Shown here piece by piece: positions 23,191 through 35,575 of a stretch of DNA of 64,000 bases. Positions within the stretch are counted from its first letter, which is position 1, and each line of letters starts with the position of its first letter. The DNA comes from Sipunculus nudus. Lineage: Eukaryota > Annelida > Sipuncula > Golfingiida > Sipunculidae. Location of the stretch: contig CM049316.1 of the NCBI GenBank assembly GCA_026874595.1, positions 53,949,676 to 54,013,675 on the forward strand, given 5' to 3'. The translations under genes were made by a program, and so were the position numbers. Below the pieces are notes generated by a model. It had not been told where the DNA came from, did not search any database, and saw only the letters and a list, made by a program, of their open reading frames with translations.

Positions 23191-23789
23191 CCGATCAGCT
23201 AAATTAGGAATCTATTGTTCATAACATGTTTTATCACAATTTTAAATCAAACCTAGCAAAATTAGTCTGCTTAAATTATAATTTTTACAGTTGTATATGT
23301 GCTATGTATATAACCACCATTTGTATATATTGCGGACGACGTTTATGATAACGTACACCAAATGTTTATAATCAGGACGCCAGGATGGACTTCATTTATT
23401 CAGAGTCTGTTTCCTTCCCCCCCCCCTAAAAAAACACTTTAAACCAGAATCATGAGCACAATTTTATTAATTGCTGATTTAGTTAATAATAAAAGCTTTC
23501 ACATGTGTATTGTTTATCAAGATGTCTATGCACATCATTTATGACAGTAATAAGGGCATCTTAAATAACTCTGTCTGAAAGAAAACGGGAAATTGTCCAT
23601 AACTGACAATAATATTGACAAGTAAGTCTTTCAAGTATGACCTCCTCCAAGATAAGATAAGATATAGTTTATTGCTATATATATGTAATAAAATCATCAC
23701 ACACAATAGTATTTGGCTTGACTGGCTTGCTTAAACAAACACATTAAACAAGAAATAATAATATAAAATTGTGTATAGAAAAAAAAGAC

Positions 23790-24966
23790 CTATGAATAAG
23801 AATGTTTGACTAGAAGTGATATATTTAATGCCCGAACGGCTAACGCGTATGTGCTAGTTTGAGTTCTTTTGGAATTGCCTGATAGCGACCTATAGTGAAC
23901 CTCCGATTTAATATTTTCAAAGAAATAGTGCGCCGGATGACTATAGTCTTCTATAATGTCGTTTACTTTCTTCAACAATCGTGTTTGAAATATGGAGTCA
24001 ACATTTGGTAAAGGAGCCCCAATGATCCTCTTAGCTGTTCTAACTACCCTCGAAAGACGGTTCCTTTCCTCGACAGTGATACTGCCTCTCCATACAGTGG
24101 CTGGCAACACCAGGACTCCCTGAATTACCGCCCGATAAAACTTTAATAGAATCGGTTGACTGAGCCCGAAATCTTTTAGGTTCCTTAAGAATAAACTTCT
24201 TTACGCAGTAATTAACATTTTCGGCCCACTTCAAATCAGAAGAAATAAAAATTCCTAAAATTTTAAAACAGTCAACAATTTCAACCTCGGAGCCGTCAAT
24301 CACTTAGGGTAATATTTCAGTTTTCTTCCGTCTAAAATCAATTATCATCTCCTTGGTTTTCTTTACATTTAACTCCAGATTAAATTCAGAGCACCACGAA
24401 GCTAAAGTTTTAATTTCATTGTGGTAAACACTTTCGTTATTTCCTCGGATGAGCCCAGAAACTCTTGTGTCATCTGCAAATTTTACAATGAGGCAATCAT
24501 CAGAAGTAGAGACACAGTCATAGGTGAACAGAGAGTACAATATCGGTGAAAGCACACAACTTTGGGGTGCTCTAGTGTTTAAGACCAATTCTTCGGAAAT
24601 AATATTACCGATCTTAACCACTTGAGGCCGATTTGTTAAAAAGTGTAAGATTCAGTTACACATATTAATATTAAGACCCAGTTCAGATGGTTTTCCGATT
24701 AATTTATGGGGAAGGAGAGTGTTAAAGGCTGAGCTGAAATCGATGAATAAAACCCTTACATAGGTAAATTCTGGTAAGTCGTGATGTTTTAAAATACGGA
24801 AGGTTGTGAATGATACAGCGTCATCTGTTGAGCGGTTACTACGATAGGCGAACTGAAAAGGATCAAAAGTTTCTGAAATGCAGCATTTGAGATAATTTAA
24901 CACCAGCTTTACATCATAACATAAGTTAAAGTAACTGATTTGAATCGTTATAGTAGAGGTAATCAT
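23790..24966 (-). pseudogene. non-LTR retrotransposon (CR1/L2-like) RT, degenerate
   Basis: Reading right to left, the minus strand shows consecutive reverse-transcriptase blocks: FAYRSNRSTDDAVSF and FIDFSSAFNTL (24,652-24,966), SCVLSPILYSLFTYDC and the catalytic-site block VKFADDTRV (24,304-24,621), then DCFKILGIFISSDLKWAENV and a C-terminal block with RLSRVVRTAKRIIG and SHPAHYFF. The segments are broken by in-frame stops near 24,650 and 24,303 and a frameshift near 24,110-24,140, so the copy is dead. The endonuclease domain is missing (5' truncated, as is usual for LINEs). The catalytic FADD sequence is intact. It lies in CNG intron 1, antisense to the host gene. The clade is tentative. Confidence 0.88.
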
Positions 24967-24984
24967 ACCAATTTACCCTCTACA

Positions 24985-25150
24985 AAGGTCCTTTTGTATA
25001 GAAGTGGACAATCTTCCAGGTTTTTTAAGTTCCACATAACAATATTTGGAAATACAGAAAGGAAAAACTTCCAATTGTTTAAAGCATATAACAATATATG
25101 GGAATATAGAAATGGATAAAATTCCGGATTTTTCAAGTTCCACTTAATAA
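24985..25150. repeat. ~57-60-bp satellite, locus 1
   Basis: About two to three diverged copies of a unit containing AAGTTCCACATAACAATAT, GGGAATATAGAAATGG and AAAACTTCC. The same unit forms a longer array at 28,925-29,240, and the flanking GGTCCTTTTGTAYAGAAGTG is also shared. Confidence 0.8.
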
Positions 25151-26123
25151 AAAATTCACAAAATTCGCAATATCTGGTAACGACACCTGAGAGCTATTGC
25201 ACGGACATGTTATCTAAATACAGTCTAGTCCTCTCATGTAAAGCAGCCTTGTGTTATAACGTTCTTGCATTTTTCTTATATTTTTCCCGCTTTTTATCAT
25301 CTATTTATAAACTAGGGCCATTTACACTAAGCGTTGGTTTGAACATCCACGTTTTAGATAATTAAAGGCTCTGCATGAATTTCTGAAATAACAATAATTC
25401 AGTTCCAATATTTTATTTGCTCTTGTTAAAAACCTTACAAACTAACCTCGGAAAGTGGTATCTGTGCAACACCAATTAAAGTCAATAAGAACCATAACTG
25501 CAGCATTTTTGTAAGATGTTTAAAATTGTTCACATGATGAGCCACACGATCTGAAGCAGCGGTCTGTCACTTGTACATGGTATATATGGTATTTCAAGCA
25601 AACTGTGTAATCAGCCATTTCGTGAAATGCCTTTCGGGAAAACTCAATCAAAATCACACATAACAATTCAATGATTTATAAATTACTGATTCAAAGTTCT
25701 CTTACCAATGTTCTAGTTTCACTGTTGAATGACTGCACCAGTTCTTATTGATAATTATTATACGTACAGACACAACCTCCTATTTGTGTTCCCGTACATA
25801 CAATTCCTGTTATTAATTTGATTACTTACTAATGTCTGAACTGTATTTTCCTAATCACCAATAGTATGAAGCTGTCTTAATGTACTGTGAGTGTAGCCCA
25901 AAATATCGCCCTTATTCGTTGTCGTTCCAATTTATACACTTTTACAATTCCCTATTTTACGGACAGTCCAGTATAATCTATCTGTTAATTACTAGCTTCA
26001 TGTCTTTATTTTTATTGTTTTGTATATTTTTGCACTATACTTTTCGTTTTTTTGTTAGGCTGCCAACACTAAGAAGAAAATGCTCTGATCCGCTAAATGT
26101 GAACATACTTAGATGACATTCTA

Positions 26124-28770
26124 ATGTCGGTTTGTTATAGTTGTACGTATTGTGTCGAACTAATGATTACTTCTATACTCGTAAATTTATGTGGAGATGT
26201 GCAACCAAAGCCGGGACCACAGGTTAAAGATCAGGTGTCACTAAGTTTAGTTAACATAAGAAGCCAATCTGAAGACAAAATGGTTGATTTATCAATAACA
26301 CTTGCTTATATCTATGCCATAATAATGCTTTGTCAGACATATAAGGCCTGGATACGAGGCAGATTATTTGAAATTACCCGGCTACCATCCCATTTTTAGG
26401 CGTGATCGGCAAACTGTTATCGGAGGTGGAGTTGCACTATAAGCAGCGCATCTCACCTTTCGATCCAGAGACGAGGTGACCTTGAGAATCCAGATCTGGA
26501 AATGTTGTGGGCTGAAGTGGGCCTCGCAAATAAAATATACTTAATTGGTGTAATTTATCGCCCACCTAGTACGCTAGCCTCATTTTAGGAAGATTTGAGT
26601 AACGTCATTTCCGAAGCAAAGGCGTCGGGTCCGGATACTCTAATTATACGTGGTGCTCTTAATGCTGATTTTTCTTCTTTCCACGGTAACAAATTGAAGG
26701 CCCTCTTCGACGAAGTCCAGCCCACACCAATAGTTAAAGAGCCAACCAGGATTACCCAAAATTCTAGGACAGTTCTAGATTAAATTCTCACAAATGCTCC
26801 CCCTCTTTTTTACAAAGTATATATTTTACTACCTCTATCTAAAAACGATCACCCCACAGTATGTGCTGTGCTTCGAAAGCCTGTGTCCCATAACTTCACA
26901 TTTACTCGTAACTTATGGCTTTAAAATAAAGGTGACTTCAACAGTTTAAGGAATACTCTTGCTGAGACAGATTGGCATCATTATTTTGGTACTAGCGACA
27001 TTAATATAATGTATCATTGTGTGTCCTCTACTCTGCTAAACTTAGCTAGAATTTGGATACTAAACAAGAAAATTACCGTTCGTACAGGAGAAAAACCTTA
27101 GTATACAAGCAAGTTGCAAGGACCGGTGTCATTATATAGCCAAAAAGCGTAATACTGATTTAGCATGGAAGAATTTTAGATCAACAAGGAATAGGTATAT
27201 AATAGCTTGTCGGAAAACCAAAGAAGAAGTTAATTTTAATTTGATCAATGATCTTAAGATAAAAAAACGACTGTTCGCCAAAATATTGGTGGAAAATTGT
27301 GAAACGTCTTACTAATTTCAAACCTCAGACACCTGATTTACATATAATAAGTAATGGGATCTTAGTTTATAACGAGAAAGTTAAGGCACATTTGTTCAAC
27401 GATTGTAACCTTTCAAACTTTCGAATCGATGATTTACATAGTTACCTACCTGAGATTAACACAAACGACAATGGAGTCAAACTTACCCGTATTATTGTTA
27501 AACAAACGGATGTATTTGATATATTTAAATCTCTTGATGTAAGTAAAGCTGCAGGTCCTGATAACATAATTCCACGCTTACTCTAGGAAACCGCTGATGT
27601 TTTAGCTGCACCTCTGTGTCTGGTACTCTGCCGGGTACTGGATGGATGGAAAAAGGCCCACGTAACTCCCATATATAAAAAGGATAATTCTCAACTTGTT
27701 GTTAATTATCGACCTATCTCTGTTCTAAGTTGTGTCTCCGAAATTGCCGAGAAAGCAATATTTAAGTATATGTTTAATTTTCTTCGTGAACATAAAAAGA
27801 TTACAAAATTACAATGTGGATTTATACCAGGAGATCCCACAGTGTAGAAGTTTCAGTTGGTAGAAATTTATCATCTGTTCTGTGAGGCCATAGATAAAAG
27901 GATGGACGTCAATGTTGTGTTTTGTGACATATCCAAAGCTTTTGAAAGAGTATGGCATAAAGAACTTTTGTACAAGTTAATGCGGATTGGTATAGATGGC
28001 ACAATTTTTTTATGGTTTAAAGATTACCTATATAATAGGCAACAAGGAGTCGTTATCCGAGGCGGTTGTTCTGACTGGGGTAACATAAAAGCGGGAGTAC
28101 CCCAGGGATCAGTCTTGGGATCTTTGTTATTTTTTTATATACATTCCGACATAGTTGATATGGTGTCATGTAATATAAGACTTTTCGCAGACGATACAAC
28201 ACTCTTTGTCAACTTGTGTAATTCTTATTTTAGTTTAAAACAATGAATTATCTTCGATAAAGCGTGGGCAGATCAGTGGCTGGTGATGTTTAATCCAGCA
28301 AAATCTAAAGCTATGTATATTTTGCATTAACGTGACCATTTAAATCCAGTTTTGTCCTTCGCTTGTTTTAAAGCTGCCTTTTACAAATAAACACAAGTAC
28401 TTGAGTATAAACTTTCGGGACGATTTATAATGGTCTGATCACATTTCAGAAGTATGTAAGAAAGCATAGAAGAGAATTGACGTCTTGAACAAATTTAAGT
28501 ACCTATTTGACAGGCAAACATTAGAAATAATGTATAAATCATTTGTATTGCCTATATTGGAATATGGGAGTATCATGTGGATTAATATAACACAGGCAGA
28601 CGCAAATAAATTAGAAAAGATCCAGTTATATGCAGCCTGAGTTGTCACCGGCGCACTTAAAAGAGCAGTAATCGGGAAATTTTTAATGAACTTGGCTGGG
28701 AGACCTTGCAGGATCGTATAGAAAAATTTCAATTAACAATGTTATATAAAATGATCAATGGGTTTTCATT
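26124..28770 (+). pseudogene. non-LTR retrotransposon, nearly full-length degenerate copy
   Basis: Domain order on the plus strand is that of an APE-type LINE ORF2. A leader with LVNLCGDVQPKPGP (26,170-26,222) is followed by endonuclease blocks including GVIYRPPS (about 26,549) and TLIIRGALNADF. A linker has SLDVSKAAGPDNI (27,531-27,570). The reverse transcriptase has VFCDISKAFERVWH, AGVPQGSVLGSLLF and RLFADDTTLF (27,857-28,246), and a C-terminal part has VLPILEYGS and KLEKIQLYAA (to about 28,650). Several stops and frame changes interrupt it, so it is not translatable as one ORF. The leader motif resembles 2A-like ribosome-skipping peptides known from such elements. It is opposite in orientation to the LINE at 23.8-25.0 kb and belongs to a different family. 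Confidence 0.88.
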
Positions 28771-28924
28771 TTTCCGACCGATGGCCGAGACCTTTGACCT
28801 TTGTACTTGATACAACTAGTAACACTCTTTCAAGTATGACCATCGACAAGCATTTCATTATAAAACAAGTTAAAGTATCTTTACAGTAGAGGAAGTTATA
28901 CCAATTTACCACTTATAAAGGTCC

Positions 28925-29240
28925 TTTTGTACAGAAGTGAAAAAACTTTTTAGTTTTTTAAAGTTCCACATAACAATATTTGGGTATATAGAAAAGGCAA
29001 CACTTCTAGGTTTTTCAAGTTCCACATAACAATAATTGGGAATGTAGAAATGGAAAAACTTCCAAGTATTTCATGTTCCACATTACAGTAGTTGGGGAAA
29101 AAAATGGAAAAACTTCTAGGTTTTTCAAATTCCACATAACAATAATTGGGAATATAGAAATGGAAAAACTTACAATTTTTTTCAAGTTCAACATAACAAT
29201 ATACTTTGGAATATAGAAATGAAAACACTTCCAAGTATAA
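28925..29240. repeat. ~57-60-bp satellite, locus 2
   Basis: About five copies of the same unit as at 24,985-25,150 (CAAGTTCCACATAACAATA, then TGGGAATATAGAAATGGAAA). A long open frame on the minus strand here is just the repeat (FxIPNYCYVE periodicity) and not a gene. Confidence 0.88.
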
Positions 29241-30413
29241 AGCGTCTCGCCGATAGACTATCTGGTCCACAAGCTCTCCTTGAACTTGCTTGCTTAACAT
29301 CTGATAGACCAACTAGTCCACAAGCTTTCTTTGAACTTATTTGTTTAATATCCGTCTCAAATCCTTGTGTTGAATGACAAGATTGTCCGATGTGTTAATT
29401 TCTGTAAAAATTAAGATAACACACCTGCATTCTCTACCTTTCTAAATCTTTAAAAAAATCTTTTAAAAAAATTATGTTTTGCACATGTTTCTGTGCATAA
29501 TCCTCAGGAAAGTCTTTTGATTTTATATGAATATGCTGTACAAATTTTTAGCCCATCCCAGGCAGGTTTTGAATTCTTACTTTAAAACTTTCTTCCTATA
29601 ATGCATTTATATCATGATGTTTATTTCTTCTGAACACACTTCTTAAATTCTGTATATTTAACACATCATAACAGTTCACTATATTCTTTTCTGAGAGACC
29701 ATACATTAGTAATTTTAACACTTGGTATTATTTATTCCGTGCAATTTTCAATCTTTATTCCCTCATCCCCCACCCCTTCTTCTCCTTAAAATTTTGCCAA
29801 CTTGGAATGAGATATTTCAAACACACATCCGGAACATTATCCCTCAGGCGGAGAACCTGACACCTGAAATACCGCAACACGGGGTTAGCGCTTTGTTGAC
29901 AGGCGTCTACACGGTGATGTTCCAAACATTCCATTATAATAACACAGTATGTTTTTATTTCAAATTATTTTATGCCATTGGGAGGTAGGGCAATGTTTTT
30001 CCGACAGATGACCGAGATCTTTTTGATGGTAATGGGGCTCACTTGTGAATCGTTTTAATGAACCTTGACACTCTGTAGAAGAAAAGATTTATCAGGATCT
30101 TGGTTGAGGTATCCTTGTAGGCTCCGACGCCAGTTCTAGTCATGTAATGATTCCCTGCAAAAATATACGCATCCCTTGATATTCAGAATATTTCGTGTGT
30201 TTTCTTATTCATATTTTTCACTGATTTTAACGGTCCTTTTTGATGCGGTGTCCTAATTATGACGATTTTTGTCATTGTTTATTTTTTAACCTTTATTGCA
30301 TGTTTCATTATGTCAGCAGCACAACACATCCCAGTATTTATATTATACTCTCTCGTTCATCATTTAAAATCACATTTTCCTCATCCTAAAATTTAATGAC
30401 TTTTCACCAACAG
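29241..30413. other. CNG intron 1, 3' part
   Basis: No exon or named element. A segment near 29,998 (TTTTTCCGACAGATGACCGA) resembles one near 28,773, suggesting another copy of the same unknown repeat. Confidence 0.45.
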
Positions 30414-30612
30414 CGGCAACGAAAATTGCAAATGGCGCACCGTCGGCTGATTTGCGGGGAAACACCCAGATGCACACACTGGCCATCGACCACCGGAGCT
30501 CAGCCCTGACGCCCCTGTCTCCGGGAGGACGGAGTAACCTGTCAATGTGGAGCGAACTCAACAGGCTGGCCAGGAGAAGTTCCATCGACTCACAGGACAG
30601 CCAGAATTCTGA
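30414..30612 (+). CDS. CNGB: CNG channel beta-type subunit, exon 2
   Basis: The exon lies between a TTTTCACCAACAG acceptor and a GTGAGT donor. It enters in phase 1, matching the previous exon, and leaves in phase 2 after GA. It encodes about 66 residues of Ser/Arg-rich, low-hydrophobicity sequence (LTPLSPGGRSNLSMWSELN, then ARRSSIDSQDSQNS). RRSS and SPGG motifs are candidate phosphorylation sites in the cytoplasmic N-terminus. The clean open frame, GC-richer codons and two good splice sites in an AT-rich intron support it. It can join in frame either to the exon at 45,370 (proximal acceptor) or to the exon at 36,484 (distal acceptor). Confidence 0.8.
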
Positions 30613-30759
30613 GTGAGTTCAAATTGTCATTGACTCTTCAGACTCAGTTTGCCACGTGAGAGGAAATTAGTTTTTATTTTTTCCCCAAGGGTGTATCTCG
30701 GGGGACTGGGGATTATCTGTTCAAAAAATGTCTTATCTCGTGTTTTTGTAATTCCTTTG

Positions 30760-30771
30760 GGGGGGGGGGGG
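30760..30771. repeat. poly-G run
   Basis: A run of about 13 Gs soon after the exon 2 donor. Similar G runs occur near 15,440, 44,890 and 52,892. Confidence 0.9.
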
Positions 30772-33700
30772 TAACTTTATTACGTCATCATCTGAGCCAT
30801 GAAGAGTGCCTTGATTAGTTATAATAACTATCTGAATAATCCACATAAAATAAAGTTAAACGATAGTTGTTGAGGCAGATAAATTTTGTTATGGCATATA
30901 AATGCGTGCACATATTTTAGGTGAGCAAATCCTGTGAAAGGGTGATTTTTCCCCCATAAAGAATAAAGAAACAACATTATCTATATATGGTATTGATACA
31001 GTTTCGATTGATAATCTGAGATTTCATTTTAAAAAAATGTAAATATAACTCCGGTCATGTTTCAAGAAGGAAGTGGGAAATGGTGCGATCCCTTATTTAA
31101 ATTAATCGAGTGGTGGTATTAATCTAAAAAAGAAAGACTACTTTCACGTGGATGATTTTCTATTAAATTTTATACTCGTTCATATTCTGCAATTTTACAA
31201 GCAGAGAAGTCCTATTGTGAAATATCACAGGCGAATAGGCTAATGTAATTTTTGATGGTGGAAGTCTCTAGGATATACATCATCGAATTGATTTGTGTGT
31301 TGCGTCACACTTAAAGAATATGATTTGCTAAAATCAGATAACCCCGAGTGTCACCAGTGTCCACCTAGTCATCAGGGTTAATGTCTGTATCAGTAGCAAG
31401 GAAGAATAGTCGCTACCAATCTGACATCCTGAAGAACAGAGTCTTTCCATCGTAATCCTGACATCTATCAACTATGATAACTGTATTAATTTAATTAATT
31501 TCCTGAGCAATCCAAGGTAATTTTGTTGCCATGGAAACATGATGGAGGAATAGTATTCAACCTGAACAATTGTATAGTTGACACCTTTTGTAACTCGAGT
31601 AAGGTGCTATGCGTATGACACCGAATTAACGTGTGTCCCGTTCAGTGCTCGTCTTCGTACTATAAGAGATGGCCATTTAGAATCCTTGTAAATCGAAAAG
31701 AAACGTAATCATCAACTACTTTATCGGGTTTCAACTCGCTGAAGCATTCATGTGTTGTAAATACCGACAAAAACCTAGGAGGAAAATGTACAGAGAAAGT
31801 TTCTGTGCGCAGAAATGAAAAGAAATAGAGTGCTGCTGAATTGGAACAGGAAACTCAAAGGAAGCTCATAGGAAGGATAATTTAAAAAAAAATATATCGT
31901 AAAAGGCTGTGCTAGATGCTACACCGATGTCGCTGGAAAATATGTTCAGAAATATTCATAAAATATCAGGCAATGGTTTGTACATTAAGAGAGATAAGTG
32001 GCGCCTTGGACTTCTACGAGGGTTCTGCTTGGATATCATCACAGATATGGAAAGTATGGTGACACCTTGAACTTCAGACTTAATCACATATATTCAAATT
32101 ATGAGTTCTTAAAATTTCCAGCTACGTGCATGGTAAATCTGAAATCCGAAAGACTTAATAATTACGTATCATTATTAGCGTCTGTGTACGTCAATCCTTA
32201 GCATGTAGACAGTAATGCCGAACTGAACTAAACTTCTTGTAACTGTCATACGACAAGCACGGATCTTTATCTATCCCCCAACCCCAGACCCACACCCCAA
32301 TTCTCCACTGTTAGGTATTCCAACTGATAAGACCTTTTACATATCTCTATCAGTTTGAGAGGTACTATAGTACTGTAGAACAGAAATGAAATTTGGTCGT
32401 TCTTTCTTCAGTTTCACAGATGAGCTGTCACATTTTCATATTTTGCAATTTATTAAAAAACTATTAACGATATCGTCACAAAATTTGCCACTACACTCCT
32501 ACATCGTAAGTGTTTGTTACAGTTATAGCTTACGTGAGCAAACTGAAAAGTGCTGAGTCACCCCTTCTCATATCTTTCTGCATGAGTGATTTCTAAAGAA
32601 AATATACCATAGGAATGTTAGAATGCTGATATTATAAACCCACTTTTAGCAATATTTCTGTATCTCGTATATTAGGAGTAATTCAACATTGTAAAATTTT
32701 GGAAAATCAAACTTTTTGAGCCCTGTGACTCTGAAAAAAGGTCAAGTTCACTGAAACTGTGTCAAAATAATTGGCCCACAGTAATGTACATCTTGGGCAA
32801 GAATCAATGAAATCGGACGATAAAGGGGCAGAATAATAAGAATAATAACGGGAAAAACAAATGTCTCCACCTATGGATAGGCTCTTTGGAAGTATATGCA
32901 CCGTACCTTGTCAGCCCCATCATGCACCTCAATATAACAAAGCACCAGATGCTTTTGCAGACACTCGTGGTCAAGAAACATGCGACCAGTGGTCATGGTT
33001 CACCTCACGTTGATAGGACGTACGTTTCATGGATGCCTAAGGACGAATAAACTGACAGTTCCTCTATCTCGGAACTTTTAGTATTTTAACAGAGATATTA
33101 ACCGCCAGTATACATCTCTGGTGCTTTTTCCGAGAATTAACTTTTTGTCACACTTCTTGACAAGATGCAATATATTTTATGAGATGAAATATCAAGAAAG
33201 AAATATACATGCAGAGTTTTGCCGGTTATGATAAAGGTGATGAAAAGAGAATGAACGTGGGGATAGATCGCTTCATCGGCAGGCAGGGTATTTTCCAAGT
33301 GGCCCCACGGTATAAGCACAGACGCAGGTAGGCCTTTCTGGGATTAAGATACTGATTTGTTCACGGTTCATTATTCAGAGCACGGCCAGTACGAATATTA
33401 AACCTTATGATAGCTCATAACAGTAATATAAAGCAAATAAGAACTTTTTTTGTGTGACTGAAGTCTCGAATGATGTGTTCACTTTTACTTTTGAATGTCT
33501 CTGCTATGGCCCATTCACTCCAGTGTCTACGGCGAGTAATCTCCCCAGTACCCCCCGGATCATCGTTCATGACCACCGAGAGTTCTGGAAATATTTGATT
33601 ACGTCATGGATTCATATAAAAGAGGAAATGCAAATGTTTCTATATCAATCTTGTAATCCAAAAACTAATGCAAAGCATAAATGATACAGCTGATACCGTG

Positions 33701-34006
33701 TTGTTGAGGCCATGTCTGCAATCAATACGACACTATCGCGTTTCCGTTCAATATTCCCTATTTCACCATGTAACAGCGTCTGTGTGGTGTGTAGTCTTCA
33801 GATTGACCGCCCAGGCAAGAGCTGCGTCTGCTGGACTTGAGAAGCAACAACTTCAGTCATTATAATCAGCAGTGTTAATGCTGTGCTAACGTGATAATCA
33901 CCTCATTTTCTGCAGGTTAAGACTCCTCCAAAATTTACGGTATTCTTAAAAGGGCAGGTAATATGGAGTTAAATGTGACGTGAGGCGGTTTGACGCCGCT
34001 TGACAG

Positions 34007-34071
34007 ATGGCTGGAGCCGGCATTCGAGTCAGATCTCCCACAGGGGAACAACAGTTCCTTTATAACAACGA
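34007..34071 (+). CDS. candidate alternative first exon of the CNG gene
   Basis: An ATG at 34,007 (CAG-ATG-G context) opens a 21-codon frame, MAGAGIRVRSPTGEQQFLYN and one further Asn, then GA and a GTACGT donor in phase 2. Phase 2 is exactly what both the 36,484 and 45,370 exons accept. An acceptor-like TTTTCTGCAG at about 33,908-33,917 suggests it might also be a second transcribed exon. Without downstream frame constraints it could be chance. Confidence 0.3.
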
Positions 34072-34132
34072 GTACGTCTCCAGCGGCAAGCGTGGGAGGG
34101 GCTCAGCATTAAAATTTTATGTTGCCTTTTTG

Positions 34133-34500
34133 TTCGCGAGGGTTTCATATTCGCGATATTAGCGAAAGGGTATTTATCGCGAAAATCAAACCTTCATGAA
34201 ACAGAGGTCCCATCAGCGAAGGCAAAGTTAAAAGGTGACATTATGAATTAAAAAATCGAGTGTGTTCAAAGATATTTTAAATGTTATATATCTTTCGAGT
34301 TGAGTGAACAAAATTTTTGTAAGATTTTGTGCACATCATGATTGTTATAAATAGTTCACTTAAATAATAACTGTTATACTCTTTTCATCTATAGGTCTTT
34401 CTTATTGTGATATCGCGAAAATTGGACCCTCGCGAAACACTTGAAAAAGATTAAATCCCGAAATGTTTACCTCGCGAATATGACGCCAACCACAGTATAC
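34133..34500. mobile_element. foldback/MITE-like inverted repeat
   Basis: TTCGCGAGGGTTTCATATTC followed by GCGATATT at 34,133-34,160 pairs with ATATCGCGAAAATTGGACCC and TCGCGAA at 34,410-34,437. A further TCGCGAATATGACGCC lies to 34,490. No ORF spans it, and the arms enclose about 250 bp. Confidence 0.6.
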
Positions 34501-35353
34501 GGTAATATGTGTCACATGAAAATCTGTCCTCCGGTGGTTCTTTTTGCTGTAAATATAGGAAACCAGAAAAATAGAAATATTTTATTGTATGTTTTTTATA
34601 TAACATAACTGGTTTATATTTATGATTATTCGATCTCATATTTTAGCATAAGCTATTTGCTTATTACCTTATTGTATCTATGGGGTTACTGTCCGTATTT
34701 CCTTCCGGTCTTTGTGTTTGTTTTTTTTATATCAGAATCACGTGTGCCATATTATGTATATAAACATATCCCCCTGTTATATCATTTAGTAAAGTAAATT
34801 AGATTGACATCAGAAATGATTTATGAAAGCATGCACACAACGGTATAAATCGATAATATATGTTCGAATAAGGATAATTTCAAGGAAGATTCACAATGAA
34901 ATTCGCAGTTGTTGAATGTTTATTTATTTAACCCATAAACAGTTAAAAACTTAGTTGATGGAAACATATAAAAGTATGTAACACTATGTTATTGGCCCGC
35001 TTAGGTTATAGACCTGACGTTTCTTTTAAGGATAGTACAATGTTATGCACAAGTCTATTTTTTTTTCTTCTTGGATTGTCATCGAGTTAAAATGACGAGC
35101 TATCCTCTCTTAAAGCCCCATTATTTAATATTCCTTGGGCATTCAGATGATCATGGTTTTAGCCTGTGAAAGACACGGATGGCGTACGTATCTCAGATAA
35201 TCACCTCGCACGGTGTTATTCACGGTAATTTACGGTAATTCATGGTAATTTAAGATAATGTGTCTCAATTAACGCGCTGATATTTTATTCTGAACAGCCG
35301 TAGAATGTTAATTTGTTATATTGAATACTAATATAGCACACTGAGTCAGCTAC

Positions 35354-35357
<4 letters not shown>

Positions 35358-35418
<61 letters not shown>

Positions 35419-35419
35419 G
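35358..35419. repeat. (GA)n microsatellite
   Basis: About 60 bp of GA dinucleotide with one GG interruption, about 110 bp upstream of a TATA-box candidate. Confidence 0.97.
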
Positions 35420-35530
35420 GCATTAAGGAATATGACAATATTTTCCCTGCCATTTCATTCAAAAATAGGAGCAGATTCGCGGATTTACGGCCACATACTC
35501 TACCACGTGACCGTACTAAACATCGATTAT

Positions 35531-35575
35531 GTTTATAAAAGCAGAGCGGGAGTTCTGCGCAGTCAGCTCTACAGT
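35531..35575 (+). promoter_or_regulatory. candidate TATA promoter within CNG intron
   Basis: TTTATAAAAGCAGAGCGGG is followed about 28-32 bp later by GCAGTCAGCTC, which fits a TATA box plus initiator spacing, about 110 bp downstream of a (GA)n tract. It lies about 900 bp upstream of the exon at 36,484. This is a sequence inference only. Confidence 0.35.

Noticed and set aside
28950-29312. 120-codon minus-strand frame with FYIPNYCYVE periodicity
   Set aside because: Translation of the 57-60-bp satellite array.
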